The notes beneath the pieces were generated by a model. That model saw only the letters and a list, made by a program, of their open reading frames with translations. It was not told where the DNA came from and did no database searches. A program made the translations under genes and the position numbers. 64,000 nucleotides of DNA from Qipengyuania_B sp965214525 (GTDB lineage: Bacteria > Pseudomonadota > Alphaproteobacteria > Sphingomonadales > Sphingomonadaceae): positions 1,240,001-1,304,000 of the forward strand of contig OZ243959.1 of assembly GCA_965214525.1 (NCBI GenBank). The letters are read 5' to 3'. Below, in pieces: positions 16,313 to 24,558 of the stretch. Every line of letters starts with the position of its first letter. Within the stretch, counting starts at the first letter, position 1.

Positions 16313-16855
16313 ATGAAATTGACGACTTTCGGGCTGGCTATGGTTATCCTTCCCAGCCTGCCGGCGATGGCTCAGGATATTGCGCCGCCGGTTGCGCAGA
16401 CTAGGTCCGACATTCGGAGCGGAGCGACAGTTTATGGCCCCCAAGGCGCGCCGGTCGGTACGATAGAGCGGATCGCCGGCGGTATCGCGAATGTGAACAC
16501 AGGGAGCCACGTGGCCCCGCTTCCCCTCTATCTCTTCACGCCCGGTCCGATGGGTCCGACGATAGCCGTAAACCAGCCGCAGTTGAACGCGCTGATCGAA
16601 GAACAACTGGCAGCTGCCGCGCAGCGTCGGGATGCTGCCCTCATGGCTGGCGCCCCGGTGATGAGCGCCGACAATCAGGTGCTGGGCACGATCGTGTCCG
16701 CGACCGGCGATAGCATCGTGATGACGCGCAGCGGTCGGAACATGGATTTCGTCTTGTCGCGGGACTATTTCGCGCTGACCGGTAACGGCCTGCAGGTGCG
16801 TGCGACCCTGGCGCAAATTGATCAAGCGCTGCCCCCCATCCAGCCGACGCCATAA
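16313..16855 (+). CDS. Secreted hypothetical protein with duplicated beta module
   Basis: The 180-residue protein has a signal peptide cut at about AMA|QD. The mature part has two similar modules, GATVYGPQGAPVGTIERI near residue 37 and GAPVMSADNQVLGTIVSA near residue 113. They share the pattern hydrophobic-D/G-x-x-G-x-x-V/L-G-T-I, reminiscent of PRC-barrel-like strands. A Gln/Ala-rich helix lies between them. Function is unknown. A GGAG ribosome site precedes the ATG. The next gene is also a secreted protein in the same orientation, so they may be co-transcribed. Confidence 0.8.
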   Translation: MKLTTFGLAMVILPSLPAMAQDIAPPVAQTRSDIRSGATVYGPQGAPVGTIERIAGGIANVNTGSHVAPLPLYLFTPGPMGPTIAVNQPQLNALIEEQLAAAAQRRDAALMAGAPVMSADNQVLGTIVSATGDSIVMTRSGRNMDFVLSRDYFALTGNGLQVRATLAQIDQALPPIQPTP

Positions 16856-16914
16856 CTTCATTCATCGCAAGCTAAGCGAAGATGAACGACAGGGGGCGCT
16901 ACAGGAGGTTATAT

Positions 16915-17433
16915 ATGAAAAGCAAACAGGTTTTGTCCGCCGGTCTTGCTGCTTTGGCTTGCGCCGCCCTGCCCGCCGCCGCCGTGGCGCAGGACCAACG
17001 CTGCATTTCACGTGCAGAGAGCCAGTCGGTTGTCGCTCATCTCATGCCGAGCCTGCTGTCGAGCGCCGCCAAGCGTTGCGGCCCCCGTCTTGGCAACGAT
17101 GCCTATCTTGCCCGCAATGCGAATGCGTTGGCGGCGAAATTGCGGCCTTTGTCGCAGCGTAGCTGGCCGGCGGCGAAGCGGGCGTTGGAGCGCCAATCGG
17201 GCACCGCCTTGCCAGAGAACGAGACGTTCCTGGAACTTGGCCGGTTGGCGATTGCCGAACAGGTGACGAACAAGATGGATGCGCAGGCTTGTACGATAAC
17301 TGACCAGTTGCTCGAGCAACTGGCACCATTGCCCCCGCAGAATCTAGCCAGCGTGTTCGCGCTGTTCCTGGAAGCAGGCGTCAACAACCAGAAGGATGCA
17401 GCTTTTCGCATTTGCGAGACGCAAGAGGGTTGA
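16915..17433 (+). CDS. Secreted alpha-helical hypothetical protein
   Basis: The 172-residue protein has a clear signal peptide ending AAAVAQ. The mature part is helical with four cysteines (CIS, RCG, ACT and ICET), which could form two disulfides in the periplasm. I do not recognise a family. ATG 16915 was chosen for the strong AGGAGG eight bases upstream; an in-frame ATG at 16882 lacks both a ribosome site and a proper signal. It is convergent with parC, 24 bp away. Confidence 0.8.
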   Translation: MKSKQVLSAGLAALACAALPAAAVAQDQRCISRAESQSVVAHLMPSLLSSAAKRCGPRLGNDAYLARNANALAAKLRPLSQRSWPAAKRALERQSGTALPENETFLELGRLAIAEQVTNKMDAQACTITDQLLEQLAPLPPQNLASVFALFLEAGVNNQKDAAFRICETQEG

Positions 17434-17457
17434 CCGATCCCGCGACCGCGGACCTTA

Positions 17458-19752
17458 TCAGAACCTGTTGTCGCGCGGAAAGCCCTGCGGCGGAAGACGC
17501 CCGGTTCCGCCACGTGCCACTTTCCATTGCCACATCTCGTTCTCGGTCCGGGTCCGGTCGCCCTTGCCGCCCATCTGCCAGCTGAGCCCTTCGTCGAGCC
17601 TGAAGCTGATCGCGTCGGCCAGCCCCCCATCCTTGTACCGTTGCAGCTGCACGCCCTGCCCTCGCGCCATGACGGGCAACTCGTCGCGGTTGAAGACAAC
17701 CAGCTTGCGGTTATCTCCAGTCACCGCGATATGATCGTGACTGGATGGCATGGGCCGGACGATGGTGAGCCGTGCGGTGCCCTTCAGGTTCACCACTTGT
17801 CGGCCCTTGCGCGTCTCCGCGAGCAATTCGTCCATATCGGCGGCGAACCCCTTGCCTGTATCCGCCGCGAGGAGAAGCTGCGCCCCCTGGCGATAGATCA
17901 GCGCGGCAACGATCTGCGCCTCTGCCTCGATATCCAGCGTGCTGCGCACCGGCTCCCCAAACCCGCGCGCTCCGGGCAGCTTGTCGCAGCCGAGCGTGAA
18001 GAACCGTCCATTACTCGCAGCCAAGAGCAATTTGTCGGTGGTTTGCGCATGGAAGGCGAATGCCGGACCATCCCCTTCCTTGAACTTGAAATCCTGATCG
18101 AGGTCGACATGGCCGCGCGCCGCCTTGATCCAACCTTTCTGCGACAGAATGATCGTGACCGGCTCTTTTTCGATCATCGCATCCATGCTGAACTCGACGG
18201 CGGGTGCGGCTTCTGCAATGGCGGTGCGACGCCGTCCCAATACCGTGTCCTCGGCATAATCCTTGCGCAACCGGACTAGATCGCGTTTCAGCCGCGTGCG
18301 CTGCCTGGCCGGCGATTCCAGCAACTTGCGTAATTCTTCCTGCTCGCGCAGCAGATCGTCCTGCTCCTGACGCAGTTGCATTTCCTCCAGCTTGCGCAAC
18401 GATCGCAGCCGCATGTTGAGGATAGCTTCCGCCTGTCGATCGGTCAGCGTGAACTCTGCCATCATCACCGGCTTGGGCTCGTCTTCGGAGCGGATGATCT
18501 CGATGACACGATCAAGGTTGAGGAAGGCGATTATGTAACCTTCCACCAGCTCCAGCCGCGCCGCGATCCGGTCCAGCCGATGCTGGCTGCGCCGCTGCAG
18601 GATCGCGATCTGGCTGACGACCCAATGGTCCAGCACTTCCTTCAACCCCATCACCATCGGCGTGCGGGTGGCGTCTAGCACGTTGAGATTCAGGCCGAAC
18701 CGCGTTTCCAGGTCGGTCAGCTTGTAAAGCGATTCCTTCAGCAATTCTGGATCGACGTTGCGGCTGCGCGGAACGAGAACTATGCGAATGGCCTCGTCGC
18801 TTTCATCGCGGACATCTTCAAGGATCGGCAGCTTGCGATCGGCAATTGCCTGCGCGATCTGCTCGATCAGCCTGCCCTTTTGCACCTGGTAGGGGATCTG
18901 ATCGACGACGAGCTGCCACTGTCCGCCACCCAATCGCTCAATTCCGGCGTCACGATCGGCCGGCTTGTTAGCCTCGGTCGCATGGAACCGCGCCCGAACC
19001 CGGAAGCTGCCGCGGCCCGTTTCGTAGGCCGCACTGATCGTCTGCGCGCTGTCGACGATCATTCCCCCGGTAGCAAAGTCCGGCCCGGTGAAGAGCTGCA
19101 TCAGCCGCGCATGTTCCACCTGCGGGTTGTCGATCAGTTCCAGAGCCGCGTCGATGATCTCGTATACGTTATGGCTGGGAATGTTGGTGGCCATGCCCAC
19201 CGCGATCCCGCTGGCGCCATTGGCCAGGAGGTTGGGAAACAGGCCGGGGAACAGTTCCGGCTCGCTTTCCTCTCCATTATAGGTCGGAATGAAATCGACG
19301 GTTCCCTCGTCCAGCCCTTCCATCAGCTGGATGGCGGTCTTGGTCAGCCGGGCCTCGGTATAGCGGTAGGCAGCCGCATTATCGCCGTCGATATTGCCGA
19401 AATTTCCCTGCCCTTCCACCAGCGGGTAACGCAGTGCGAAATCCTGCGCCAGGCGGACCATCGCATCGTAGACGCTCGCATCGCCGTGCGGGTGATATTT
19501 GCCGATGACATCACCCACGACGCGGGCGGACTTCTTGAACGCATCGGTCGGGTTGAGCTTCAATTGCCGCATCGCCCACAACAGGCGGCGATGCACCGGC
19601 TTCAAGCCATCGCGCAGATCGGGAAGCGAGCGGGCGGTTATGGTCGACAGGGCGTAGACCAGGTAACGCTCCGACAGGGCTGCATCGAACGGTGCATCGA
19701 CGATCGCGTCGAACGGATCGGGGGGGTGCTTCTGTTTGTCGGTGGTGCCCAT
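17458..19752 (-). CDS. parC: DNA topoisomerase IV subunit A
   Basis: ParC is the breakage-reunion subunit of topoisomerase IV, which decatenates daughter chromosomes with ParE. The 764 residues open with RYLVYALSTITARSLPDLRDGLKPVHRR and carry the quinolone region HPHGDASVYDAMVRLAQDF. The catalytic Tyr lies in AAAYRYTEARL. The position equal to E. coli Ser80 is Ala (GDAS) and that of Glu84 is Asp. These residues affect quinolone binding in E. coli, but whether they matter here is untested. The C-terminal beta-pinwheel is shorter than in GyrA and lacks a clear GyrA box, supporting ParC over GyrA. parE is not in the window. Confidence 0.95.
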   Translation of the reverse strand: MGTTDKQKHPPDPFDAIVDAPFDAALSERYLVYALSTITARSLPDLRDGLKPVHRRLLWAMRQLKLNPTDAFKKSARVVGDVIGKYHPHGDASVYDAMVRLAQDFALRYPLVEGQGNFGNIDGDNAAAYRYTEARLTKTAIQLMEGLDEGTVDFIPTYNGEESEPELFPGLFPNLLANGASGIAVGMATNIPSHNVYEIIDAALELIDNPQVEHARLMQLFTGPDFATGGMIVDSAQTISAAYETGRGSFRVRARFHATEANKPADRDAGIERLGGGQWQLVVDQIPYQVQKGRLIEQIAQAIADRKLPILEDVRDESDEAIRIVLVPRSRNVDPELLKESLYKLTDLETRFGLNLNVLDATRTPMVMGLKEVLDHWVVSQIAILQRRSQHRLDRIAARLELVEGYIIAFLNLDRVIEIIRSEDEPKPVMMAEFTLTDRQAEAILNMRLRSLRKLEEMQLRQEQDDLLREQEELRKLLESPARQRTRLKRDLVRLRKDYAEDTVLGRRRTAIAEAAPAVEFSMDAMIEKEPVTIILSQKGWIKAARGHVDLDQDFKFKEGDGPAFAFHAQTTDKLLLAASNGRFFTLGCDKLPGARGFGEPVRSTLDIEAEAQIVAALIYRQGAQLLLAADTGKGFAADMDELLAETRKGRQVVNLKGTARLTIVRPMPSSHDHIAVTGDNRKLVVFNRDELPVMARGQGVQLQRYKDGGLADAISFRLDEGLSWQMGGKGDRTRTENEMWQWKVARGGTGRLPPQGFPRDNRF

Positions 19753-19850
19753 CGCGCCCGCCCTAACATTGCCTCGCTTCGCCGGAAACCCCGGAACTCC
19801 GCGCTCTCCCCACCCGTTATTCGCATATATACAAGGAAATGGAGTGACTT

Positions 19851-20396
19851 ATGAGCAAGACAGTTATGATTTTGGCAACGGACGGTTTCGAACAATCGGA
19901 ATTGCTGAAGCCCAAGGCGAATCTGGAAGAAGCTGGGATTACGGTACACGTCGTGTCGCTCGAAGCTGGCGAGATCAAGGGATGGGACAGCGGCGAGTGG
20001 GGCAAGAGCGTCTCCGTCGACAAGACCGTCGATAAGGTCGATGTGAGCGATTACGACGCGTTGATGCTCCCTGGTGGTCAGATCAATCCCGACAAGCTGC
20101 GCATGAACGACCGGGCGGTCGCCATCGTCAAGGGCTTTGCTATTGCCGGCAAGCCGATCGCGGCGATCTGTCACGCGCCCTGGCTGCTCGCCGAAGCGGG
20201 AGTAATCGAAGGCAAGACGGTAACAAGCTGGCCGTCGATCCGTACTGATTTGAAAAATGCTGGGGCCAACGTAGTGGATCGGGAGGTCGCGACGGACGGC
20301 AACCTCATCACCAGCCGCAAGCCGGACGATATCCCGGCCTTTTCGCAAGCCTTCATCCAGATGTTGCAAGAGGCAAAAGTGCCGGAAGACGCGTGA
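19851..20396 (+). CDS. DJ-1/PfpI family protein (YhbO-like)
   Basis: The 181-residue protein has the type-1 glutamine-amidotransferase-like fold of the DJ-1/PfpI superfamily. The nucleophile elbow is AAICHAPW, with Cys about residue 106 followed by His. The conserved acidic residue lies in TDGFEQSEL near the N-terminus. LMLPGGQINPDKLR is also typical. Family members are described as deglycases, chaperones or peptidases, so the exact activity is unsettled. A hairpin terminator follows 18 bp after the stop. Confidence 0.92.
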   Translation: MSKTVMILATDGFEQSELLKPKANLEEAGITVHVVSLEAGEIKGWDSGEWGKSVSVDKTVDKVDVSDYDALMLPGGQINPDKLRMNDRAVAIVKGFAIAGKPIAAICHAPWLLAEAGVIEGKTVTSWPSIRTDLKNAGANVVDREVATDGNLITSRKPDDIPAFSQAFIQMLQEAKVPEDA

Positions 20397-20414
20397 AATC
20401 TAGCTTGAGGTATG

Positions 20415-20442
20415 AAGCCCGTCGCAGAGATGCGGCGGGCTT
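20415..20442 (+). terminator. Rho-independent terminator after PfpI-like gene
   Basis: AAGCCCGTCGC and GCGGCGGGCTT form an 11-bp stem (one G-T pair) around a 6-base loop, followed by TCGTTTG. It lies 18 bp past the stop codon. Confidence 0.8.
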
Positions 20443-20476
20443 TCGTTTGAAAAAAGAGATTCGCGAAGTTGACAAA

Positions 20477-20493
20477 GGTGACACCGTGTCACC
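20477..20493. promoter_or_regulatory. Perfect 8-1-8 palindrome
   Basis: GGTGACAC-C-GTGTCACC is a perfect inverted repeat. A further GGTGACAC copy occurs at 20539-20546. No regulator with this site is known to me; it may be an operator for the NERD gene or part of a small dispersed repeat. Confidence 0.5.
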
Positions 20494-20737
20494 CTGTGTT
20501 TTCGACCTAACCAGCTCATAAACTTCGAAAAAATCAAGGGTGACACTTCTTCTACAGAATTGACGCCGGGTGAAGTTAAAGGACATCGATTGCAAAGAGC
20601 CGATGGACTTTAGCCGCGAGTGCGGCTGTAGGAAAGCTATGCCCTGTCATTCCTGCCAAGCCGGAGGCTGCAGGTGATCGAGTGCCACGTCCAAGCTGGG
20701 TTCCGGACGTCATCAGCTCGCCGAGTTGGACGGCTAT

Positions 20738-20752
20738 TTAAGCTGCTTTTAA
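20738..20752. promoter_or_regulatory. CtrA-type binding motif upstream of NERD gene
   Basis: TTAA-GCTGCTT-TTAA fits TTAA-N7-TTAA exactly, the site of the alphaproteobacterial cell-cycle regulator CtrA. It lies 66 bp upstream of the NERD start codon, a plausible activator position. Such a match is rare in GC-rich DNA. Confidence 0.5.
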
Positions 20753-20817
20753 CGCTACCCGAATAGCTTTCGTCGGACTTCTCAGAAATTGCGAATAGCA
20801 ATCGGACCGAACCGCTG

Positions 20818-21837
20818 ATGATACTGAAAGACGCCGACGACCGATCCCGCGACCTTGCAGAACTTGAACGGTTGCAGGCAATCGCGCCAGCCGAACACAA
20901 AAGCCGCGTCAAGGCAGAAATACAGAACCTGTACGCTGGCATGAAAGGCGAGCGGGAAGCAGCTCATTTCATCGGCCGAGAACTAGCCACTAGCCAACGA
21001 ATGATGCTTCTGAACGACATTCGCCTCGAAATCGATGGCGATTACGTGCAGATAGATCATCTCGTCATGCATAGGTTTCACGGTGCGGCCTGGATCCTCG
21101 AAACCAAGAATTACGGCGGCCGAATGGTTTGCGACGAACATGGTGACTGGACTGTCTGGTACGGCAAGAACCCGGTTTCGATCCCTTCGCCGGTAAACCA
21201 GGCGCGACGTCAACGCGCGATGTTGCTCCGATGGCTCGAACAGGAGGAATTCACAGCAATTCATCGGATCGAGCCCATCGTGCTGGTATCCCCGACATCG
21301 AGTATAAACCGCACACATCTTCCCAAAGGTGCGGTCGTACTCAAATCGGACAATTTCTACGCCTGGTGGGAAGAACAGGCGGAGCAGATCGGCGTTATGA
21401 AAGCGTTCGGGCTTATGGGTCGCCATTTGATGAAGGGGATGTCGCACGAGCAGTTTACCGAACTCGGCCATCGGCTCGTTCAGGCGCACGTTCCGCAACA
21501 AGTGAACTGGTGCGCAAAACTGCAGCTGCCCGAATTAGAAGCGCCATCGGCACCGGCGAAAGGTGCTCGCGCTTCGCCCAGGATGTCTGCTGACGAGCCA
21601 GTAATGAAGAAAAACAGCGAACCTCAGATCAAAACCATCACGACGCCTCATGGCGCAATCACGATCCGGCAGATCAATGATAACTGCTTCGCCGTTCGTG
21701 CCGACGACAAGGCAGAGATAATGGAAGTGGTGAAGAAGGCGTGCAAGGGCCGGGCCCGTTGGAACCCGCGTTACAAGAACTGGCTCGTCGATGAGGAACG
21801 GTTCGATGAAGTGATGTCTTTATTGCATTTACATTAA
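20818..21837 (+). CDS. NERD-domain nuclease-like protein
   Basis: The 339-residue protein has a nuclease-related (NERD) domain at about 43-150, a PD-(D/E)xK-type fold. Candidate active-site residues are Glu47 (GEREA), Asp80 (QIDHLV), and Glu95/Lys97 (ETKNYGG). A basic linker follows. The C-terminal ~70 residues form a separate module with ARWNPRYKNWLV, resembling the W-x-P-x-x-K-x-W motif of HARP-type DNA-binding modules; that link is tentative. The gene stands alone between housekeeping loci. A role in DNA processing or defence is possible but not shown. Candidate regulatory sites lie upstream. Confidence 0.85.
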   Translation: MILKDADDRSRDLAELERLQAIAPAEHKSRVKAEIQNLYAGMKGEREAAHFIGRELATSQRMMLLNDIRLEIDGDYVQIDHLVMHRFHGAAWILETKNYGGRMVCDEHGDWTVWYGKNPVSIPSPVNQARRQRAMLLRWLEQEEFTAIHRIEPIVLVSPTSSINRTHLPKGAVVLKSDNFYAWWEEQAEQIGVMKAFGLMGRHLMKGMSHEQFTELGHRLVQAHVPQQVNWCAKLQLPELEAPSAPAKGARASPRMSADEPVMKKNSEPQIKTITTPHGAITIRQINDNCFAVRADDKAEIMEVVKKACKGRARWNPRYKNWLVDEERFDEVMSLLHLH

Positions 21838-21905
21838 GTTGCATCAGCCGAACTGCGATCGCCTGTAAGCCGCGTTAGCTCAAGCGGCCAATAATCGGCG
21901 GTCCC

Positions 21906-22238
21906 CTACCCACGCATATCCCGCGCCTCGCCCGGCACCCGCACCTCAAGCCCGTCCAGCGCCTCGGTCAGGTCGATCTGGCACGACAGACGGCTGGTGC
22001 GGCACGCGCCCATAGCGAGGTCGAGCAGGTCTTCCTCCTCCTCGCTTGGCTCGGGCACCCGATCGAACCAGTCCTTCGCCAAGATGACATGGCAGGTCGA
22101 ACACGCCATCTGCTCCTCGCACGTCCCTTCCAGCGGCAGGCCCGCCACTTGGCCGACACGCAGCAGATTGTCGCCGGGCTCAGCGTCGGCCAGCACTTCC
22201 CGGCCATTGGGATCGGTAAACCGCACCCGGATCGTCAT
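21906..22238 (-). CDS. 2Fe-2S ferredoxin (adrenodoxin type)
   Basis: The 110-residue electron carrier has cluster ligands Cys40, Cys46, Cys49 and Cys86 in the pattern C-x5-C-x2-C-x36-C (GTCEEQMACSTCH...RLSCQ). This is the vertebrate/ISC-type ferredoxin layout. An acidic stretch SEEEED near residue 65-70 is a typical partner-docking surface. It overlaps the upstream cysteine desulfurase by four bases, so it is probably part of a sulfur-transfer or Fe-S cluster assembly operon with the two desulfurases. An extra Cys79 is not a standard ligand. Confidence 0.93.
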   Translation of the reverse strand: MTIRVRFTDPNGREVLADAEPGDNLLRVGQVAGLPLEGTCEEQMACSTCHVILAKDWFDRVPEPSEEEEDLLDLAMGACRTSRLSCQIDLTEALDGLEVRVPGEARDMRG

Positions 22239-23320
22239 ATTTCCTGCGCCTTGGCCGCCGCGTTGATTTGCCGCGCCGCCTCTTCCAGTTCCTCCATCTT
22301 GGTGTAGCGCCCGAACCCCAGGCGGATCGACGACTTCGCCTGCGCCTCGCTCAAGCCGATGGCTTTGAGCACGTGGCTGGTCCGCCCCGATCCGCTGGCG
22401 CAAGCGGACCCGGCAGAGAACATCACGTCGCGGCAATCGCTCATCAACCGGTTGACGTCCAGTCCATCGCGACGGATGTTGACGTTGCCGGGCCAGCGTG
22501 CCTCGATACTGCCGTTCCAGATCCAGTCCGCGAATAATTGCCGCGCCTTGTCGAACAGATTGCGCACATGCCCTTCGTCGCGCGCCAGCTGTTCCTTCGC
22601 CAACGCAGCCGCCGCTCCGAAGCCGGCGCACAAGGCGGGGCTGAGCGTGCCCGATCGCATCCCCTGCTCCTGTCCGCCGCCGGTACTGGTGGAGCGAAGC
22701 TCCAGTCCATCGCGTATCCACAATGCGCCGATACCCTTGGGCCCGTGCAGCTTGTGAGCGGACAAAGCGACGAAGTCGGCGCTCGCCACCTCTACCTTGC
22801 CCGCTGCCTGCACCGCGTCGATCAGCAGCAAGGCATTCATTGTCTTCGCCCGTCGGTGCAGGTCCACCATCGGCTGGATGACTCCGATCTCGTTATTGAC
22901 CTGCATCGCCGCGATCAGTTGCGGGCGGCTGGGCAGCCAATGCTCTGGATCGAGCAGGCCGTCCTCTCCCACCGGCCATTCTTCCGTCTGGCCGACCGCG
23001 TTTGCGGTATCGATCACGGCAGCATGTTCGATGGCGCTGACGGCGATGGCCGGCGTATCCTCCATTGGCGCAAAGCCGCGCAGAACAAGGTTGATCGCCT
23101 CGGTCGCGCCACTGGTGAAGATGACCCGGCCGCCCGGCGGCAGCAGGCTGGCGACGCGGTCGCGCACCAGTTCCACGGCAGCGGCAGCCTTGCGGCCCAT
23201 CCGATGCTGCGAATGCGGATTGCCGAACCCCTCCCCACCCGGGCCGTCCAGCCAGCGCAACATTGCGTCGCGCGCTTCCGGCGCAAGCGGGGTCGTGGCC
23301 TGGTAATCGAGGTAGATCAT
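22235..23320 (-). CDS. Cysteine desulfurase (NifS/IscS-like), copy 1
   Basis: This PLP enzyme releases sulfur from cysteine as an enzyme-bound persulfide. The 361 residues begin MIYLDYQATTPLAPEA. PLP-binding Lys190 lies in SAHKLHGPKG, and the catalytic loop Cys307 in SAGSACASGSG. The loop length fits the class I (IscS/NifS) enzymes rather than SufS. It is the middle gene of a desulfurase-desulfurase-ferredoxin cluster. No iscU or iscA is visible nearby, so it may serve tRNA thiolation or general sulfur transfer as well as cluster assembly. Confidence 0.93.
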   Translation of the reverse strand: MIYLDYQATTPLAPEARDAMLRWLDGPGGEGFGNPHSQHRMGRKAAAAVELVRDRVASLLPPGGRVIFTSGATEAINLVLRGFAPMEDTPAIAVSAIEHAAVIDTANAVGQTEEWPVGEDGLLDPEHWLPSRPQLIAAMQVNNEIGVIQPMVDLHRRAKTMNALLLIDAVQAAGKVEVASADFVALSAHKLHGPKGIGALWIRDGLELRSTSTGGGQEQGMRSGTLSPALCAGFGAAAALAKEQLARDEGHVRNLFDKARQLFADWIWNGSIEARWPGNVNIRRDGLDVNRLMSDCRDVMFSAGSACASGSGRTSHVLKAIGLSEAQAKSSIRLGFGRYTKMEELEEAARQINAAAKAQEI

Positions 23321-23405
23321 GGCTGTCCCTTATCCGCTCGTGTCGCGCTTGTCGAAGAATGCGCGCCGTTCTTGTGCACCTGAAAAGCCAGTGCGTCAGT
23401 GCGCC

Positions 23406-24443
23406 TTAAAGGTTGGCGAAGGCTTGCGCGAACCGCACCAGCTCCTCACCACAGGTGTTCCAGCCAAGGCTGACCCGGATGGTCCTCTGCGCGACGTCTT
23501 CGTCCACCCCGAACGCTGCTAACGCGCGGCTGCGCTTCAGCGTGCCGGAGGAACAGGCACTTCCCGCCGATACCGCGATCCCTGCCGCGTCCAGCCGCAT
23601 CAGCAGCACTTGAGCGCTCAGTCGAGGATGGGCGAGCGCGATGATCCAATCGCATTTGTCGGCCGGTTCGATGATCGTTCCCATTGCGGCCAATTCTTGG
23701 CGAAACGACAGCCGTTCCTTCGCGCTGGTCGCCCAGCCATCCAGCTCGCCCGCCTCCAGGGCCGCGGCCATGCCGAGCACAGCGGGGAGGTTCTCCGTTC
23801 CCTGGCGATAGCCGCGCTCGTGACCGCCAGTGGGTTCGAGCATGGCGAAATCCTTGACCAGCAGCGCACCGACCCCGATCGGTCCTCCGAATTTGTGCGC
23901 GGAGATAACGAGCATATCCGCATTGGGGAGCGCCAGTTTGCCCGCGCTCTGCGAACAATCGGACAGGATCAGCCCATCGGCGGCGTGTACCGTGCGCGCG
24001 AGAGCCGCCACCGGCATCACGACACCGGTTTCCGAATTGACATGCTGCACCGCGACCAGGGCCGGGCCATCTTGGCCAAGCGCCCGCGCCAGCCGGTTCG
24101 CGTCCGGCACCGGTCCGTCCAACGCCAGCGTCGTCGCATCGGGAGCGCAGCGGAAGACCGCGTCGTGCTCGGTTGCCGCGAGGATGGCGCGCTCTAGCCT
24201 GCTACGCCCAAATGCGAGCGCCAGCGCCTCGCTCGCGCCGGAAGTGATGATCACTTCGCCATCCCAGCGCAGCGCGTCCTTCACCCGCTGGCGTGCGTCT
24301 TCCAATGCCCGGCGCGCCGCCCGACCTTCCGCGTGCGGGGAAGAGGGGTTGGCCCATAGTGCGAACCCTTCCGCCATTGCCGCCGCCGCTTCGGGTCGCA
24401 ACGGCGTCGTGGCCGCATGGTCGAGATAGATACGTCGCGGAAT
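23406..24443 (-). CDS. Cysteine desulfurase, copy 2, with non-canonical start
   Basis: This is a second class I desulfurase of about 345 residues. It has the PLP lysine in VISAHKFGGPIG and the catalytic loop SAGSACSSGTLKRS. The conserved N-terminus IYLDHAATTPLRPEA is encoded, but no ATG, GTG or TTG precedes it before an upstream in-frame stop. The first canonical start, TTG at 24401, would remove that motif. I placed the start at ATT 24443, which has CAGGT upstream. It is 85 bp upstream of the first copy on the same strand and divergent from the hydrolase gene. The two copies are only moderately alike, so they are paralogues rather than a recent duplication. Confidence 0.85.
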   Translation of the reverse strand: MPRRIYLDHAATTPLRPEAAAAMAEGFALWANPSSPHAEGRAARRALEDARQRVKDALRWDGEVIITSGASEALALAFGRSRLERAILAATEHDAVFRCAPDATTLALDGPVPDANRLARALGQDGPALVAVQHVNSETGVVMPVAALARTVHAADGLILSDCSQSAGKLALPNADMLVISAHKFGGPIGVGALLVKDFAMLEPTGGHERGYRQGTENLPAVLGMAAALEAGELDGWATSAKERLSFRQELAAMGTIIEPADKCDWIIALAHPRLSAQVLLMRLDAAGIAVSAGSACSSGTLKRSRALAAFGVDEDVAQRTIRVSLGWNTCGEELVRFAQAFANL

Positions 24444-24558
24444 GGGCCAGACCTGCCAAGCGAATTGCGATTTGATAAACGATCGCTATATAGCCCGGCA
24501 TCCCGCGTGCGCCAGTCGGACGGCAAGCGGCCAAACATCTGCCAGGTAAGTCACCTTC

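Larger units (their letters stand above)
20397..20817. other. 421-bp intergenic region upstream of NERD nuclease gene
   Basis: No credible gene is present. The region holds the PfpI terminator (20415-20442), a perfect 8-1-8 palindrome (20477-20493) with a third half-site at 20539, and a CtrA-type motif (20738-20752). It looks less GC-rich than its surroundings, with runs such as TTTGAAAAAAGAGATT. Together with the NERD gene this may be an acquired insertion. Confidence 0.6.

Noticed and set aside
17458..19752. Gene as gyrA
   Set aside because: There is no clear GyrA box and the length and C-terminal domain fit ParC.
18880..19854. 324-codon plus-strand ORF
   Set aside because: It is antisense to parC; composition is that of a shadow frame.
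20353..20595. 80-codon minus-strand ORF
   Set aside because: It crosses the PfpI terminator and palindrome and has no ribosome site or recognised domain.
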